From positions 1 through 44,292 of the forward strand of contig JAHFBI010000005.1 of the NCBI GenBank assembly GCA_023250095.1: a stretch of 44,292 bases of DNA, written 5' to 3'. The stretch is from Candidatus Melainabacteria bacterium (GTDB lineage: Bacteria; Cyanobacteriota; Vampirovibrionia; Obscuribacterales; Obscuribacteraceae). Below, piece after piece: positions 1-8,949 of this stretch. The notes beneath the pieces were generated by a model. That model did not search any database. It saw only the letters and a program-made list of their open reading frames with translations, and was not told the DNA's origin. Both the position numbers and the translations under genes were made by a program. Numbering within the stretch: the stretch's first letter is position 1; the number at the start of each line of letters is the position of its first letter.

Positions 1-2
1 CA

Positions 3-182
3 GCTTCCTCCAAGTCCGAAGACCAGTTCATGAAGTTCAGCGGAAAGTTTACCGTTCGCCTTCCGAGGTCCCTGCACCAGGCGCTGGTGGACAGAGCCGA
101 AAAGGAAGGCGTCAGCCTGAACCTCTTCGTGACCAATGCCCTTTCCAGAACCGTGGCCATGCCCGGCAAAGGAAAGAGATAA
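3..182 (+). CDS. HicB-family / ribbon-helix-helix protein, C-terminal part (5' end outside window)
   Basis: The reading frame is open from the left edge and ends at a TAA at 180-182, so only the C-terminal 59 residues are visible. They contain FTVRLPRSLHQALVDRAEKE followed by GVSLNLFVTNALS, which is the beta-strand plus two helices of the HicB-type ribbon-helix-helix DNA-binding domain. Family members usually act as antitoxins or autorepressors. No HicA-like toxin is seen downstream; in many hicAB loci the toxin lies upstream of hicB, which would be outside the window. A strong hairpin follows the stop. The family call is good; the antitoxin role is inference. Confidence 0.75.
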   Translation, partial: ASSKSEDQFMKFSGKFTVRLPRSLHQALVDRAEKEGVSLNLFVTNALSRTVAMPGKGKR

Positions 183-205
183 GCCGACAGCTGACAGTCA
201 GAATC

Positions 206-239
206 AAGAGGCGGGGATCTAAGAAGCTCCCCGCCTCTT
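206..239 (+). terminator. Intrinsic-terminator-like hairpin after the HicB-like gene
   Basis: A perfect 12-bp inverted repeat (206-217 with 228-239, core GGCGGGGA/TCCCCGCC) encloses a 10-nt loop and lies 24 nt after the stop codon. The following tract (TTATTG) is poor in T, so termination may be inefficient or bidirectional. Confidence 0.65.
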
Positions 240-637
240 ATTGCCCAGCAAGCGACAGGCTGTTCGCAAGTCCCTGCTAGCTTGCCTGCGCCACCACCTG
301 CGCTATCGATACCACCGACAATGCCGGGGGCTCTGATGCGGTGGCATGCTCACCGTTTCAGACCCCGGCGCGCCTGAAGCCGACATAATCTCCGCAGGGA
401 TCGACAGCCGTCAGAGCCGGCGTAACAAAGTCTTGCACTATGATGAAGTGATTTTTATCAAGCTTTTCGGAAGCCGTGCGGAAAACATACGCCAGTGCGC
501 CTTGTCTGAAAGATTAAACGCGAACCTTATACGTCCTGTCTTGGACAGCTGCGTTCTGCCCGCTAGACTCTCTTGATTACGGCCGGGTGGCTTGCCTATC
601 CGGATTGCCGGTAAAACCCTTCAAGGAGACCAGAGAG
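240..637. other. Gene-free spacer upstream of the glycan operon
   Basis: An open frame at 346-576 exists, but it has no ribosome-binding site and an unremarkable composition, so I do not call it a gene. The only signal I can point to is a promoter-like pair at 542-569. Confidence 0.5.
542..569 (+). promoter_or_regulatory. Possible sigma70-type promoter for the glycan operon
   Basis: TGGACA at 542-547 (5 of 6 to TTGACA) is separated by 16 nt from TAGACT at 564-569 (4 of 6 to TATAAT). It sits about 70 nt before the preferred TTG start at 638. The match is moderate. Confidence 0.3.
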
Positions 638-1840
638 TTGTCCTTTCCCAAAGATAAACCACAGCAAATTTCGGTCCTCGACCTTAAAGAGCAGTACAAG
701 CAGGTCGGCGCGCAGATTGAAGAATCCGTCCTCGCCGTTTTGCGCAGCGGCAATTATATTCTGGGTCAAAACGTCGCCAGACTGGAAGAAGCTGTGGCGC
801 AGCTGTGTGGAGCGAAGTATGCCGTGGCCGTGGCCAACGGTACGGATGCCTTGATTCTAGCGCTCTGGGCGGCCAATATCGGACCGGGTGACGAAGTGAT
901 CACTCCTCCATTCACTTTTGCCGCCACAGCGGAGGCTATCGCCTTGAGGGGCGCCAGAGCGGTCTTTGTCGACGTCGACCCGGCGACTTTCAATCTCGAT
1001 CCGTCCCTGGTCGAAGCAGCCATTACGCCCAGAACCAAAGCCATCATCCCTGTCCATCTATACGGGCAGCCGGCAGATATGGACCCGATCCTGGCCATCG
1101 CGGACCGCTGGGGGCTGAAGGTTATCGAGGACAACGCGCAAGCCATCGGCGCCACTTACAAAGGTCGTCCTACCGGCAGCCTCGGAGACATGTCCTGTAT
1201 AAGTTTCTATCCGACCAAGAATCTTGGCGCGGCAGGCGATGCCGGCATGGTCGTCACCAGCGATGATGCTCTCTCACAGCGTCTGAAAGTGCTGCGCGCC
1301 CATGGCTGCCGCAAACGTTATTATCACGACGAACTCGGCGTTAACAGCCGGCTCGACGAAATCCAGGCAGCTGTGCTGCTGGTCAAACTCCCCCACCTGA
1401 GCGCCTGGAATGAGCGTCGCAACCAGGTGGCTAGATGGTACGCCCGGGCGTTCAAAAACTCCCCGCAGATTGTGCTCCCGCAGCCCATGTTGCACACCGG
1501 GCACGTCTTCCATCAATACACCATACGCATCGATGGGGGGCCCGGCTGCTCACCCGTCAGCCGTGACGAAGTCATGTCGCAGCTGTCCTTGCGCGGCATC
1601 GGCTCCATGTGCTATTATCCCGTGCCCCTGCACCTGCAGACAGCCTTCAGCGCTCTCGGTTACAGGCGTGGTGACTTCCCCGTTTCCGAAATGCTCGCCC
1701 GGGATGTTCTCTCATTGCCCATGTATCCGGAGCTGACCGAAGAGCAGGTCAATCGTGTAGCTTCAAACCTCAACGACATCGTCAGCAGCCGCTTAGCTGC
1801 CGGTGCCATGGCTGAGATACCATTGTCAACCGGCATGTAA
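638..1840 (+). CDS. DegT/DnrJ/EryC1/StrS-family PLP-dependent sugar aminotransferase
   Basis: This 400-residue protein belongs to the enzymes that transfer an amino group to a keto sugar bound to a nucleotide, giving amino sugars for O-antigen, S-layer or other surface glycans. The PLP-binding lysine lies in SFYPTKNLGAAGDAG (about Lys194). Family landmarks NGTDAL, DEVITPPFTF, HLYGQPADM and EDNAQAIGA are present in the expected order. The frame is open from a GTG at 587, but the TTG at 638 has a good ribosome-binding site (AAGGAG, 9 nt upstream) and gives an N-terminus (ISVLDLKEQY) typical of the family. The next gene encodes a hexapeptide acyltransferase, which suggests that the amino sugar made here is then N-acylated, as in WlbB/WlbC- or PglD/PglE-type pairs. 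The exact sugar is unknown. Confidence 0.9.
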   Translation: MSFPKDKPQQISVLDLKEQYKQVGAQIEESVLAVLRSGNYILGQNVARLEEAVAQLCGAKYAVAVANGTDALILALWAANIGPGDEVITPPFTFAATAEAIALRGARAVFVDVDPATFNLDPSLVEAAITPRTKAIIPVHLYGQPADMDPILAIADRWGLKVIEDNAQAIGATYKGRPTGSLGDMSCISFYPTKNLGAAGDAGMVVTSDDALSQRLKVLRAHGCRKRYYHDELGVNSRLDEIQAAVLLVKLPHLSAWNERRNQVARWYARAFKNSPQIVLPQPMLHTGHVFHQYTIRIDGGPGCSPVSRDEVMSQLSLRGIGSMCYYPVPLHLQTAFSALGYRRGDFPVSEMLARDVLSLPMYPELTEEQVNRVASNLNDIVSSRLAAGAMAEIPLSTGM

Positions 1841-1955
1841 GCCAAAGACAACAAGCAGCAATGTTGGGGGCCGACAAAAACGAAGAACAGAAGCAAAAAC
1901 AACAGGTGTCGGACAGGAAGACGCCCGCCTGCCAAGCAATGGGAGAGCAGAAAGA

Positions 1956-2753
1956 ATGCAAGCTGAAGCGGCGCAGAAATATCCAGGGATTGCGCCCGGG
2001 GCAAAAATTGGCAAGAACGTCAGGCTCAGCCCTGATGTTGTCATTGCCGACGGCGCCGTGATTGCCGATGATACGATTATCGAGCCGGGAGTGGTCATTT
2101 ACGAGAACGTCAGGATCGGTCCCTCAAGCTTAATCGGCGCGCAATGCATCCTTGGTGAACGCCTGGCGGCGTGGCGCAAAGATCCCTGCTATATCAACCC
2201 GGAGCTGGTCATAGGGGAGGGAAGCACCATCCGCTCTGGAACAATAATATACGCCGGTTGCACCATGGGCAAAGGCTTCCAGACCGGGCACCGGGCGGTC
2301 ATCCGGGAGATGAGCCTATTTGGAGACAACTGTAGCTTCGGAACTCTGTCGCAATCGGACGGGCACATAAAGGTCGGCAATGATTGCCGCTTTCACAACA
2401 ATGTCTTCATCGCCACCTATACGACCGTTGAAGACAATGTGCACTTTTATCCAATGTCCTTGACTGTGGATAGCTTGCACCCGCCCTGCCAGAGAGGGCG
2501 TGAGGGCCCTTATCTAGAGACAGGGTGCATCGTGGGAGCAAGAGTGCTCATTCTTCCGAGAGTAAGAATTGGACGCGGTGCCGTAGTGGCCGGAGCCTCA
2601 GTCGTCACCCATGACGTGCCGTCCAATATGGTTGTGGCCGGGGCCCCTGCCAGGGTCGTCAAAGCCCGGGGAGACGTTGCCTGCCACCTGGAAGATCGTC
2701 CGGCTTACGATGTCGCCCTGGAGTCGAAAGAGTGCGCGGAGTTTCCCAACTGA
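1956..2753 (+). CDS. Left-handed beta-helix (hexapeptide repeat) acyltransferase
   Basis: This 265-residue protein consists largely of isoleucine/valine-spaced hexapeptide repeats (IGKNVRLSPDVVIADGAVI onward), interrupted near the middle by a loop with RAVIREMSLFGD. It closes with the GAPARVVKA motif found at the end of many WbbJ/WlbB/PglD-like N-acetyltransferases. LpxD and LpxA share the fold, but an N-terminal LpxD-type domain is absent. The frame opens at 1803, overlapping the aminotransferase; the ATG at 1956 with GGGAGAG upstream is a better start and places the repeats at the N-terminus. It probably acylates the amino sugar made by the preceding enzyme. The acyl donor and acceptor are inferred. 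Confidence 0.8.
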   Translation: MQAEAAQKYPGIAPGAKIGKNVRLSPDVVIADGAVIADDTIIEPGVVIYENVRIGPSSLIGAQCILGERLAAWRKDPCYINPELVIGEGSTIRSGTIIYAGCTMGKGFQTGHRAVIREMSLFGDNCSFGTLSQSDGHIKVGNDCRFHNNVFIATYTTVEDNVHFYPMSLTVDSLHPPCQRGREGPYLETGCIVGARVLILPRVRIGRGAVVAGASVVTHDVPSNMVVAGAPARVVKARGDVACHLEDRPAYDVALESKECAEFPN

Positions 2754-5284
2754 TAGCATCGTCAACCGGAGGCAGCACTCGGGCAACTCCGAGAGAGCAG
2801 TCGCGCCTGAGCGTCTTTCTTCTGTTGGCAGCCATATTCTGCTTGACACTGGTCTCATACAGCCCGGTTTTTTTCAATTTCTTCCTGGGCGACGACTTCG
2901 TGCACCTCACCTGGCTGCCGCAAGCCATTCAAAATCCCGAGCTCATCTGGCGCAATTTCCACAGCTCATGGCTTGACGGCACCACGACGCGTTTTTACCG
3001 CCCGCTCATCTCAGTGTTCATGGTGAGCGACTACCTTATCTGGGGCGTAAACGGGCTTGGCTTCCGGCTGACAAACCTGGCTTTCCATCTGGCTGGCACG
3101 GTTTTTCTCTTCCTCACTGTCAAGGAGTTAACCGCAAAACAGCCCTCTCACAAGAACTCTGTGGCAGGCTCATCAGACAAGTCTGAGGACAAATTCAAAG
3201 CCTCAGATAGTTCAGAGGCGGAAGGCAGACAAATGCCCTCCCCTCGTGAGGCGAACACCTGGAGCAAAGAGTTTGCCTGCGGTCTTTCCGGCTGCTTGAG
3301 ACAGAATAGCTGGGCTGCAGGAAGCGCGGCAATCTTTGCTCTTCATCCCCTGCATCCCGAGGCCGTATCCTGGGTAACAGGGCGCGTAGACTCAGTTGTG
3401 ACTGCCTTCTGTCTGGCAGCTGTCTTTAGCTATATCCGCTGGCGTAACAGCCGGTCAAGAGTTGCCTTTCTCTTTGCCCTGATCGCTATGGCGCTCGGGC
3501 TTCTATCCAAAGAGATGGCTATCACTTTGCCAGCCGTCTTCCTGGCTTACGAAGTTCTGGTTGCGCTGCCGGCAACGGAAAGAAGAAGTGCTATTGCCTC
3601 AAGTATTCTTGCCACAAGCCCCTTCTGGCTCCTTCTTCTTTCTTACTTTGTCCTGCGCTATTTCGCTCTCGGCACTGTTGTCGGTGGTTACGATGACTCG
3701 CTCTTGTTCATTGCCAACATCAAGTCTTTTGCCTTGAACTGGCTGCACGGCTTGCGTATGACTATCGTCCCGATCAACAAGTCTCTCACCGGCTGCCACA
3801 GCCTGCTCACAAGATCCTGGGAAGCGCTGACGGTAACAGCCGTTCTTGCCCTCACATACACTGCCGTCAGACACAAAGCCTCGCGCCCACCCCTCATCTT
3901 TGCGCTTGCCTGGCTTGTCCTGTCGCTTCTGCCTGTCTACAAGATATTTGCTATTGCCGATGACTTGCAGGGCAGCCGCCTGGCTTACCTGGCCACAGCG
4001 CCACTGAGTGTGTTACTAGCTGGAGGATTCTTTGCTGGCTGTACCAGCTTGAGTCCAAAGCTGTCCAAACTCCGGGCGGCTGCCGGTGTCTTGTTTATTC
4101 TCGTCTCATCCTTTGCCTTATGGACGAACAACCAGAGCTGGAGGGCTGCTGGGGAGGAATCCAATGCCATACGCGCGGCACTTAGCAAGTTATACGCCAT
4201 GCTTCCCGGCGACCCGCAGGTGCTTTTGATTGCTCTTCCCGACCATCGCAGGGGTGCCTACCTGTGCCGCAACGCCCTCTGGGGAATGACAAAACGCCCG
4301 CAAATGGAGCGTGACATCAACAACTGCTTGATGCTCAATCCATTCGAGCCAATCCTGCCTTTCGGCTTTTTGAAAGATTCTATAGAGCGCAATTCCAGCC
4401 AAATCCGCATGTACTTGTGGGATCAAGAGAAAGCTGACTTCGCCCCGATTCAGTTGCCCGCACGAAAATCACCGGGCAAGCTGCCTGTGTGGAAAGGAGA
4501 GAGCCTGTCCCAAGCTTTGACGCCTTTGCCTTCATCCCAAACAAAATATAGTTTTGGAAGCAGCGGCTGTCTGCGCGTAATCAGTGAGGACAAGGCTCCT
4601 GCTCCGGAGCTTCTCATGGGCGACGGCGGTTTGAGTTGCTGGGACATTGACTTCATCGAGCTGACTGCTACGCTCAATAGGATATCGGGGCGGGGGCTCT
4701 GTGCTGGTGCCGATCTCCTGTATGCCAACGACATCCACCCGGATTTTGCTCTGGCAAACAGAGCTCATGCCAGTTTCAAGCCCGGTGTCAAAGAACAGAA
4801 GCTGATTTTCGCTTTGCACGGCTTGCCGGAATGGAGCCTCGGCGGGCGCGTGCATGGGCTGAAGCTCTTGCTGCCACCAGGGGCTGACATGGAAATAAAA
4901 TCAGTGGCATTTCTGCCGCCCTCTCAAGTAATGCCACTGCTCAACTTCAAGAATTCCGGTTACCTGGGCACAAAAGGCTACTTGCATATAAGCCCCGGAA
5001 GCGCGCTCAGAGAGCTTTCCATAAGCGCCTCAGCCATACCTGGTTGCACCTCGACCCAGTGCGAGATCACGCGAGCTAATTTGCTCTTTGAAGAGCAAAA
5101 CTCGCAAAGCCCAAGCAGTGTCGCCATGCCGCCTCTGCCGGCGCCAAAAGAAGGCACCATAGCGCTTCCCTCAAGTAAGCTCAAAGCTGCCGGGATATAC
5201 GAATTGCGCGTCTTCGCCAGGAGTTGCAGTGGAGAGAGGCTTGGTGTTGCCTCGGATCATATTGTCATTGCTGTGGAAAAATAG
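2732..5284 (+). CDS. GT-C type multi-membrane-span glycosyltransferase (PMT/TMTC-like)
   Basis: This 850-residue protein has a hydrophobic N-terminal half with roughly 9-11 membrane segments and a long soluble C-terminal half. The first loop carries LGDDFVHLTW, an acidic motif typical of lipid-phosphosugar-dependent GT-C enzymes. Around residues 203-220 it has HPLHPEAVSWVTGRVD, which resembles the HPxHxEAVxWxxGRxD signature of TMTC-type O-mannosyltransferase-like proteins. Unlike TMTC proteins, the C-terminal half shows no TPR repeats; it looks like an extracytoplasmic beta-rich domain of unknown role. The GTG start overlaps the acyltransferase stop by 22 nt, suggesting translational coupling. 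It probably transfers a sugar from a polyprenyl carrier at the membrane. Substrate unknown. Confidence 0.75.
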   Translation: MRGVSQLIASSTGGSTRATPREQSRLSVFLLLAAIFCLTLVSYSPVFFNFFLGDDFVHLTWLPQAIQNPELIWRNFHSSWLDGTTTRFYRPLISVFMVSDYLIWGVNGLGFRLTNLAFHLAGTVFLFLTVKELTAKQPSHKNSVAGSSDKSEDKFKASDSSEAEGRQMPSPREANTWSKEFACGLSGCLRQNSWAAGSAAIFALHPLHPEAVSWVTGRVDSVVTAFCLAAVFSYIRWRNSRSRVAFLFALIAMALGLLSKEMAITLPAVFLAYEVLVALPATERRSAIASSILATSPFWLLLLSYFVLRYFALGTVVGGYDDSLLFIANIKSFALNWLHGLRMTIVPINKSLTGCHSLLTRSWEALTVTAVLALTYTAVRHKASRPPLIFALAWLVLSLLPVYKIFAIADDLQGSRLAYLATAPLSVLLAGGFFAGCTSLSPKLSKLRAAAGVLFILVSSFALWTNNQSWRAAGEESNAIRAALSKLYAMLPGDPQVLLIALPDHRRGAYLCRNALWGMTKRPQMERDINNCLMLNPFEPILPFGFLKDSIERNSSQIRMYLWDQEKADFAPIQLPARKSPGKLPVWKGESLSQALTPLPSSQTKYSFGSSGCLRVISEDKAPAPELLMGDGGLSCWDIDFIELTATLNRISGRGLCAGADLLYANDIHPDFALANRAHASFKPGVKEQKLIFALHGLPEWSLGGRVHGLKLLLPPGADMEIKSVAFLPPSQVMPLLNFKNSGYLGTKGYLHISPGSALRELSISASAIPGCTSTQCEITRANLLFEEQNSQSPSSVAMPPLPAPKEGTIALPSSKLKAAGIYELRVFARSCSGERLGVASDHIVIAVEK

Positions 5285-5412
5285 GGAAGAAAAATTGGAA
5301 CAAGAAGAGTTCGACGAAGAAGAAGCGGCATTGAAAAGAGCAAACGGCCGGAGATGTCACGGCAAAGTCTGAGACAATTTTGATTGGAAAGGCAGTCTGA
5401 AAGAACTCACAA

Positions 5413-5799
5413 ATGAGCACCCCGGCACAGCGTTTCACCTCCAGTCTCATCGGTCAGCGCCTGATAGAAGCCCGGTATTTGACTCGCGATCAAATCAGAG
5501 AAGCACTCTCTCTCCAGAGAGAAACAGCTCTACTCTTCGGTGAAATCTGTCTCCTGAAAGGCTGGCTCACTTATGAGCAACTCAAAGAGTGCCTGCCGCC
5601 TGTCCGTTCCAAGCTAGGACAGAGACTCCTTGGTGCCGGCTGTATAACAATGCAACAGCTGTGGCTGGCTATTCTTGAACAGCGTCATTCCGGAGCACGC
5701 CTCGGCGATATCTTGATCAAGCGCGGCTGGATTGACGAGAAGACGTTGGGTGATGTCCAGAGCGCACCGAACAAGCACATGGACAACGCTTCGACTTGA
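5413..5799 (+). CDS. Small protein resembling the N-terminal domain of GspE/PilB (MshEN-like)
   Basis: This 128-residue protein is two to three copies of one short helical motif: IGQRLIEARYLTRDQIREAL, FGEICLLKGWLTYEQLKECL, and LGQRLLGAGCITMQQLWLAI followed by LGDILIKRGWIDEKTL. The L-G-x-x-L-x-x-x-G-x-(I/L)-(T/D) pattern matches the MshEN/GspE_N domain, which binds c-di-GMP in some type II secretion and type IV pilus ATPases. No ATPase domain follows; the stop at 5799 is clear. Such solo domains may work as adaptors or c-di-GMP sensors. I see no strong ribosome-binding site, and the ATG is the first start after an in-frame stop. The function is inferred by similarity only. Confidence 0.7.
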   Translation: MSTPAQRFTSSLIGQRLIEARYLTRDQIREALSLQRETALLFGEICLLKGWLTYEQLKECLPPVRSKLGQRLLGAGCITMQQLWLAILEQRHSGARLGDILIKRGWIDEKTLGDVQSAPNKHMDNAST

Positions 5800-5992
5800 C
5801 GGGATTCTCTGGCGCAAGAAAGGACAAGGTCAGGATGCAGATAGTCAATGAGAATACTCATGGACAAAGACAGTCCGGACGCTTAGCTTTAAGGGCTAAA
5901 TCTTTGCCTGCGCCTGAAGCTCTGCCCGGTTCTCCGGTTGCAGTTATTACCTTCAATATGGCTGTCGTTTTAAACAGAGGAAATAGAAGCAA

Positions 5993-7942
5993 ATGACCAC
6001 AGCTGCGTTTGGCTCCTGGGTATCGCCCATAACTTCGGATCTGATTACCGCATCGACCATCCGCATTTCACAGATACAGTTGGACGCCGATGACGTTTAC
6101 TGGCTGGAGTCGCGCCCTTTTCAGAAAGGCAGATCAGCCATAGTGCGGCGAGGCGCCGACGCTCAGATCGTCGATATGACCCCTGAGCCTTACAACGTGC
6201 GCACTCTCGTACATGAATATGGCGGTGGAGCTTACACCGTCCATGAAGGCACTATCTATTTCTGCAATTATTCCGACCAGCGTATATATCGCCAGGCGCC
6301 CGGCTGTGAGCCGGTGCCGCTCACTCAACCAGCCAGTGTTCGATATGCCGACCTGACGGTCGATCCTCGGCACAACCGGCTCGTCTGTGTGCAGGAGGAT
6401 CATGAGTTACCCGAGCACGAGGCGCTCACGACAATCGTTTCCATATCCTTGAAAGACGGCCGCGTCGATATGCTCGTTGCCGGCAACGATTTTTATGCAA
6501 ATCCTCGCTTGAATCCTGATTCGACAATGCTGTCCTGGATGAGCTGGAATCATCCCAATATGCCCTGGGATAGCTCTTTTGTCTGGGTGGCAAATGTTGG
6601 CTCGGATGGTTTTCCTGCCAATATCCGCCGGGTAGCAGGCAGCCCCACCGAATCGGTTTTCCAGCCGCAGTGGTCGCCTGCCGGCGTGCTCCACTATGTT
6701 TCGGACCGCAGCGGCTGGTGGAACATATACCGGCATTGCGATTATGAAGGCTCGACGCCTCTTGTTGAGATGGATGCCGAGTTCGGCGCGCCACTGTGGA
6801 ACTTTGGTTTTTCCACTTACGCATTTGACGGCAAGGACTCGATCGTCTGCGCTTTCTGCCGACAGGGCATCTGGCAGCTTGGTGTCATCAATCTGGCAGA
6901 TGGCGCCTTCCGTCCACTTCAAACGCCTTATACCGATATATCTTTCGTGAAAGCGTGTCCAGGCAAAGCTTTCTTTTGTGCCGGCTCGCCGACCGATTCA
7001 ACAGCCCTTATCGAGCTTAAACTGCCAGACAGTCAGTGCCAGGTCTTGCGCCCGAGCAATGACCTGAAGCTTGATTCCGGCTATCTGTCTTCGCCGAGGA
7101 CTCTGGAATTCGAAAGCGGTCAAGACAAGAGAGCTTATGCCTTTTTCTTCCCGCCGGCCAACAAAGATTTCAGCGGACCTGCAAACTGCTTGCCTCCTCT
7201 TATCGTCAAAAGTCACGGCGGACCTACTGGAGCCAAACCTAACTCCCTTGACCTGGGAGTTCAATATTGGACAAGCCGGGGTTTTGCTGTGGTTGACGTC
7301 AATTATGGCGGCAGCACGGGCTTCGGGCGCGACTACCGGCTGCGCCTCAATGGTGCATGGGGAATAGTCGATGTGGACGACTGTGTCAATGCTGCCTTGT
7401 ATCTTGCCGAGCATAAGCTTGTCGACCGGGAGAAGATGGCAATCACAGGTGGAAGCGCTGGTGGCTATACGACCTTATGCGCCCTGACTTTTCGAGATGT
7501 CTTCCGCGCGGGTGCCAGCTATTATGGCGTTTCCGATCTGGAGTCGCTGGCGACCGACACACACAAATTCGAGTCGCGCTACGGCGATCAGCTGGTCGGA
7601 CCTTATCCCGAGCGCCGAGATCTCTATCTTGAGAGATCTCCGATACACCATACGGACCGGCTGAAATGTCCGGTGATTTTCTTCCAGGGGCTGGAAGACA
7701 AAGTGGTGCCGCCGGATCAATCGGAAAAAATGGTCCAGGCTCTGAAGAACGCCCGCGTGCCTGTTGCTTACCTGGCTTTTGCCGGGGAGCAGCATGGTTT
7801 CAGGAAAGCAGAAAATATCAAACGAGCGCTGGATGCTGAGCTTTATTTTTATTCGGCAATTTTCAAATTCACTTTGCCTGGCGCCGTTGAGCCGGTCGAA
7901 ATTGACAACCTGGACCCATCTCCTTTGACTGGTCAATTATAA
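5993..7942 (+). CDS. S9-family serine peptidase (prolyl oligopeptidase / acylaminoacyl-peptidase type)
   Basis: This 649-residue protein has an N-terminal beta-propeller (about residues 20-360, with a SxFVWVANV-type WD/PD40-like strand pattern) and a C-terminal alpha/beta-hydrolase domain. The nucleophile elbow is GGSAGGYT with Ser488. The rest of the triad is Asp569 (in GLEDKVVPPDQS) and His601 (in GEQHGFRK). The oxyanion-region motif SHGGPTG and the YGGSTGFGRDYR segment are also present. It should cleave short peptides or remove acylated/dipeptide N-termini. No signal peptide is evident, so it is probably cytoplasmic. AGAGGAAA lies 12 nt before the ATG. A TPR gene follows after 47 nt with a near-identical ribosome-binding site. 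Confidence 0.92.
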   Translation: MTTAAFGSWVSPITSDLITASTIRISQIQLDADDVYWLESRPFQKGRSAIVRRGADAQIVDMTPEPYNVRTLVHEYGGGAYTVHEGTIYFCNYSDQRIYRQAPGCEPVPLTQPASVRYADLTVDPRHNRLVCVQEDHELPEHEALTTIVSISLKDGRVDMLVAGNDFYANPRLNPDSTMLSWMSWNHPNMPWDSSFVWVANVGSDGFPANIRRVAGSPTESVFQPQWSPAGVLHYVSDRSGWWNIYRHCDYEGSTPLVEMDAEFGAPLWNFGFSTYAFDGKDSIVCAFCRQGIWQLGVINLADGAFRPLQTPYTDISFVKACPGKAFFCAGSPTDSTALIELKLPDSQCQVLRPSNDLKLDSGYLSSPRTLEFESGQDKRAYAFFFPPANKDFSGPANCLPPLIVKSHGGPTGAKPNSLDLGVQYWTSRGFAVVDVNYGGSTGFGRDYRLRLNGAWGIVDVDDCVNAALYLAEHKLVDREKMAITGGSAGGYTTLCALTFRDVFRAGASYYGVSDLESLATDTHKFESRYGDQLVGPYPERRDLYLERSPIHHTDRLKCPVIFFQGLEDKVVPPDQSEKMVQALKNARVPVAYLAFAGEQHGFRKAENIKRALDAELYFYSAIFKFTLPGAVEPVEIDNLDPSPLTGQL

Positions 7943-7989
7943 TTGCCTCTGATTGCCCCATAAGAACGATTCGCGTCAGAGGAAATCAA

Positions 7990-8823
7990 ATGAAGTGGCT
8001 CTCAGATATATTCGGCTCGAAAAAGACTGTCCAGAGCTGTCTGGAAGCTGCAGATCAGGCGGCCGATGTTGCCGACTACGCTCTGGCGGAGAAGCTTTAT
8101 TTGCAAGCACTGGAGATGGCGGAAGAGAAGAAGGAACATGCGCAAGTGGCAGTTTGCTCGTTCAAACTGGGGCAGATTTGCCAGGCGCAAGGAAAGAATG
8201 CTGTGGCAGAAACGCACTTGCGGCGGGCATACCAGGTGCACGAAGACTTTGAAGAAGCTGAGGACGCAGCCATATGCCTCATTGCCCTCGGTAAGCTTTA
8301 TAGAGAACAACACCGTCTTGCTGAAGCCGAGCAACTCTTCCACTATGTCTTGCGAATTTACCAGCAAGAGCATGGTGATGACTGCCAGCAAATGGTTGAG
8401 CCATCCATGCTTCTGGCAGATTGCTGCCTTAAGCAAGGTGGCTTTGTCGAATCGGAAAATCTCCTCAGGCGAGTATTGTCCATACAAGAGAAGCAGTATG
8501 GTGCACAGAGCCTGGAAGTTGCCGGACCGCTCTTGCACCTGGCTCAGTGCCTGTCCCGGCAGGACAGGTTGACTGAAGCTGAAGAACACTTCCTCCGAGC
8601 TTTTGACATATACACGGCAGCCAGCGCTGAAAAGGGCAGAGAAACAGCCCTTTCCTTGTGCGCCTGTTGCCATGAGTACGGCAGGGTCTGCCTCAAATTG
8701 AGCAAGCCAGAGCAAGCGCAAAAGCTCTTTCGTCAAGCTGCAGTCCTAGCCGAAGAATTTCCAGGTTATCTGCAAGAGGCAGATTTAGTCGAGGAGCTGG
8801 AGGCTTTCAGCCAGAAAGGCTAG
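7990..8823 (+). CDS. TPR-repeat protein (kinesin-light-chain-like repeats)
   Basis: This 277-residue soluble protein is built from about five 40-residue helix pairs of the TPR_10/TPR_12 kind: ALAEKLYLQALEMAEE, RLAEAEQLFHYVLRIYQQEHG, FVESENLLRRVLSIQEKQYG, RLTEAEEHFLRAFDIY and KPEQAQKLFRQAAVLAEE. It has no signal peptide or membrane span, so it is likely a cytoplasmic protein-protein interaction scaffold. The start has a clear ribosome-binding site (AGAGGAAATCAA-ATG). It is probably co-transcribed with the S9 peptidase. The specific partner is unknown. Confidence 0.85.
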   Translation: MKWLSDIFGSKKTVQSCLEAADQAADVADYALAEKLYLQALEMAEEKKEHAQVAVCSFKLGQICQAQGKNAVAETHLRRAYQVHEDFEEAEDAAICLIALGKLYREQHRLAEAEQLFHYVLRIYQQEHGDDCQQMVEPSMLLADCCLKQGGFVESENLLRRVLSIQEKQYGAQSLEVAGPLLHLAQCLSRQDRLTEAEEHFLRAFDIYTAASAEKGRETALSLCACCHEYGRVCLKLSKPEQAQKLFRQAAVLAEEFPGYLQEADLVEELEAFSQKG

Positions 8824-8949
8824 AAAGAGAGCCAGCACTTAATGTCCTGCCATTGTGACCCAAATGCTCTCTGGCACAGGGCATCAGATGAGGCTATACA
8901 TTTTGTCCAACCGGCGCCTCCTGATAGATGACAGGTTACAGATGTACCA

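Noticed and set aside
346-576. 76-codon plus-strand frame upstream of the aminotransferase
   Set aside because: No ribosome-binding site and no protein-like pattern; it overlaps the probable promoter of the next gene.
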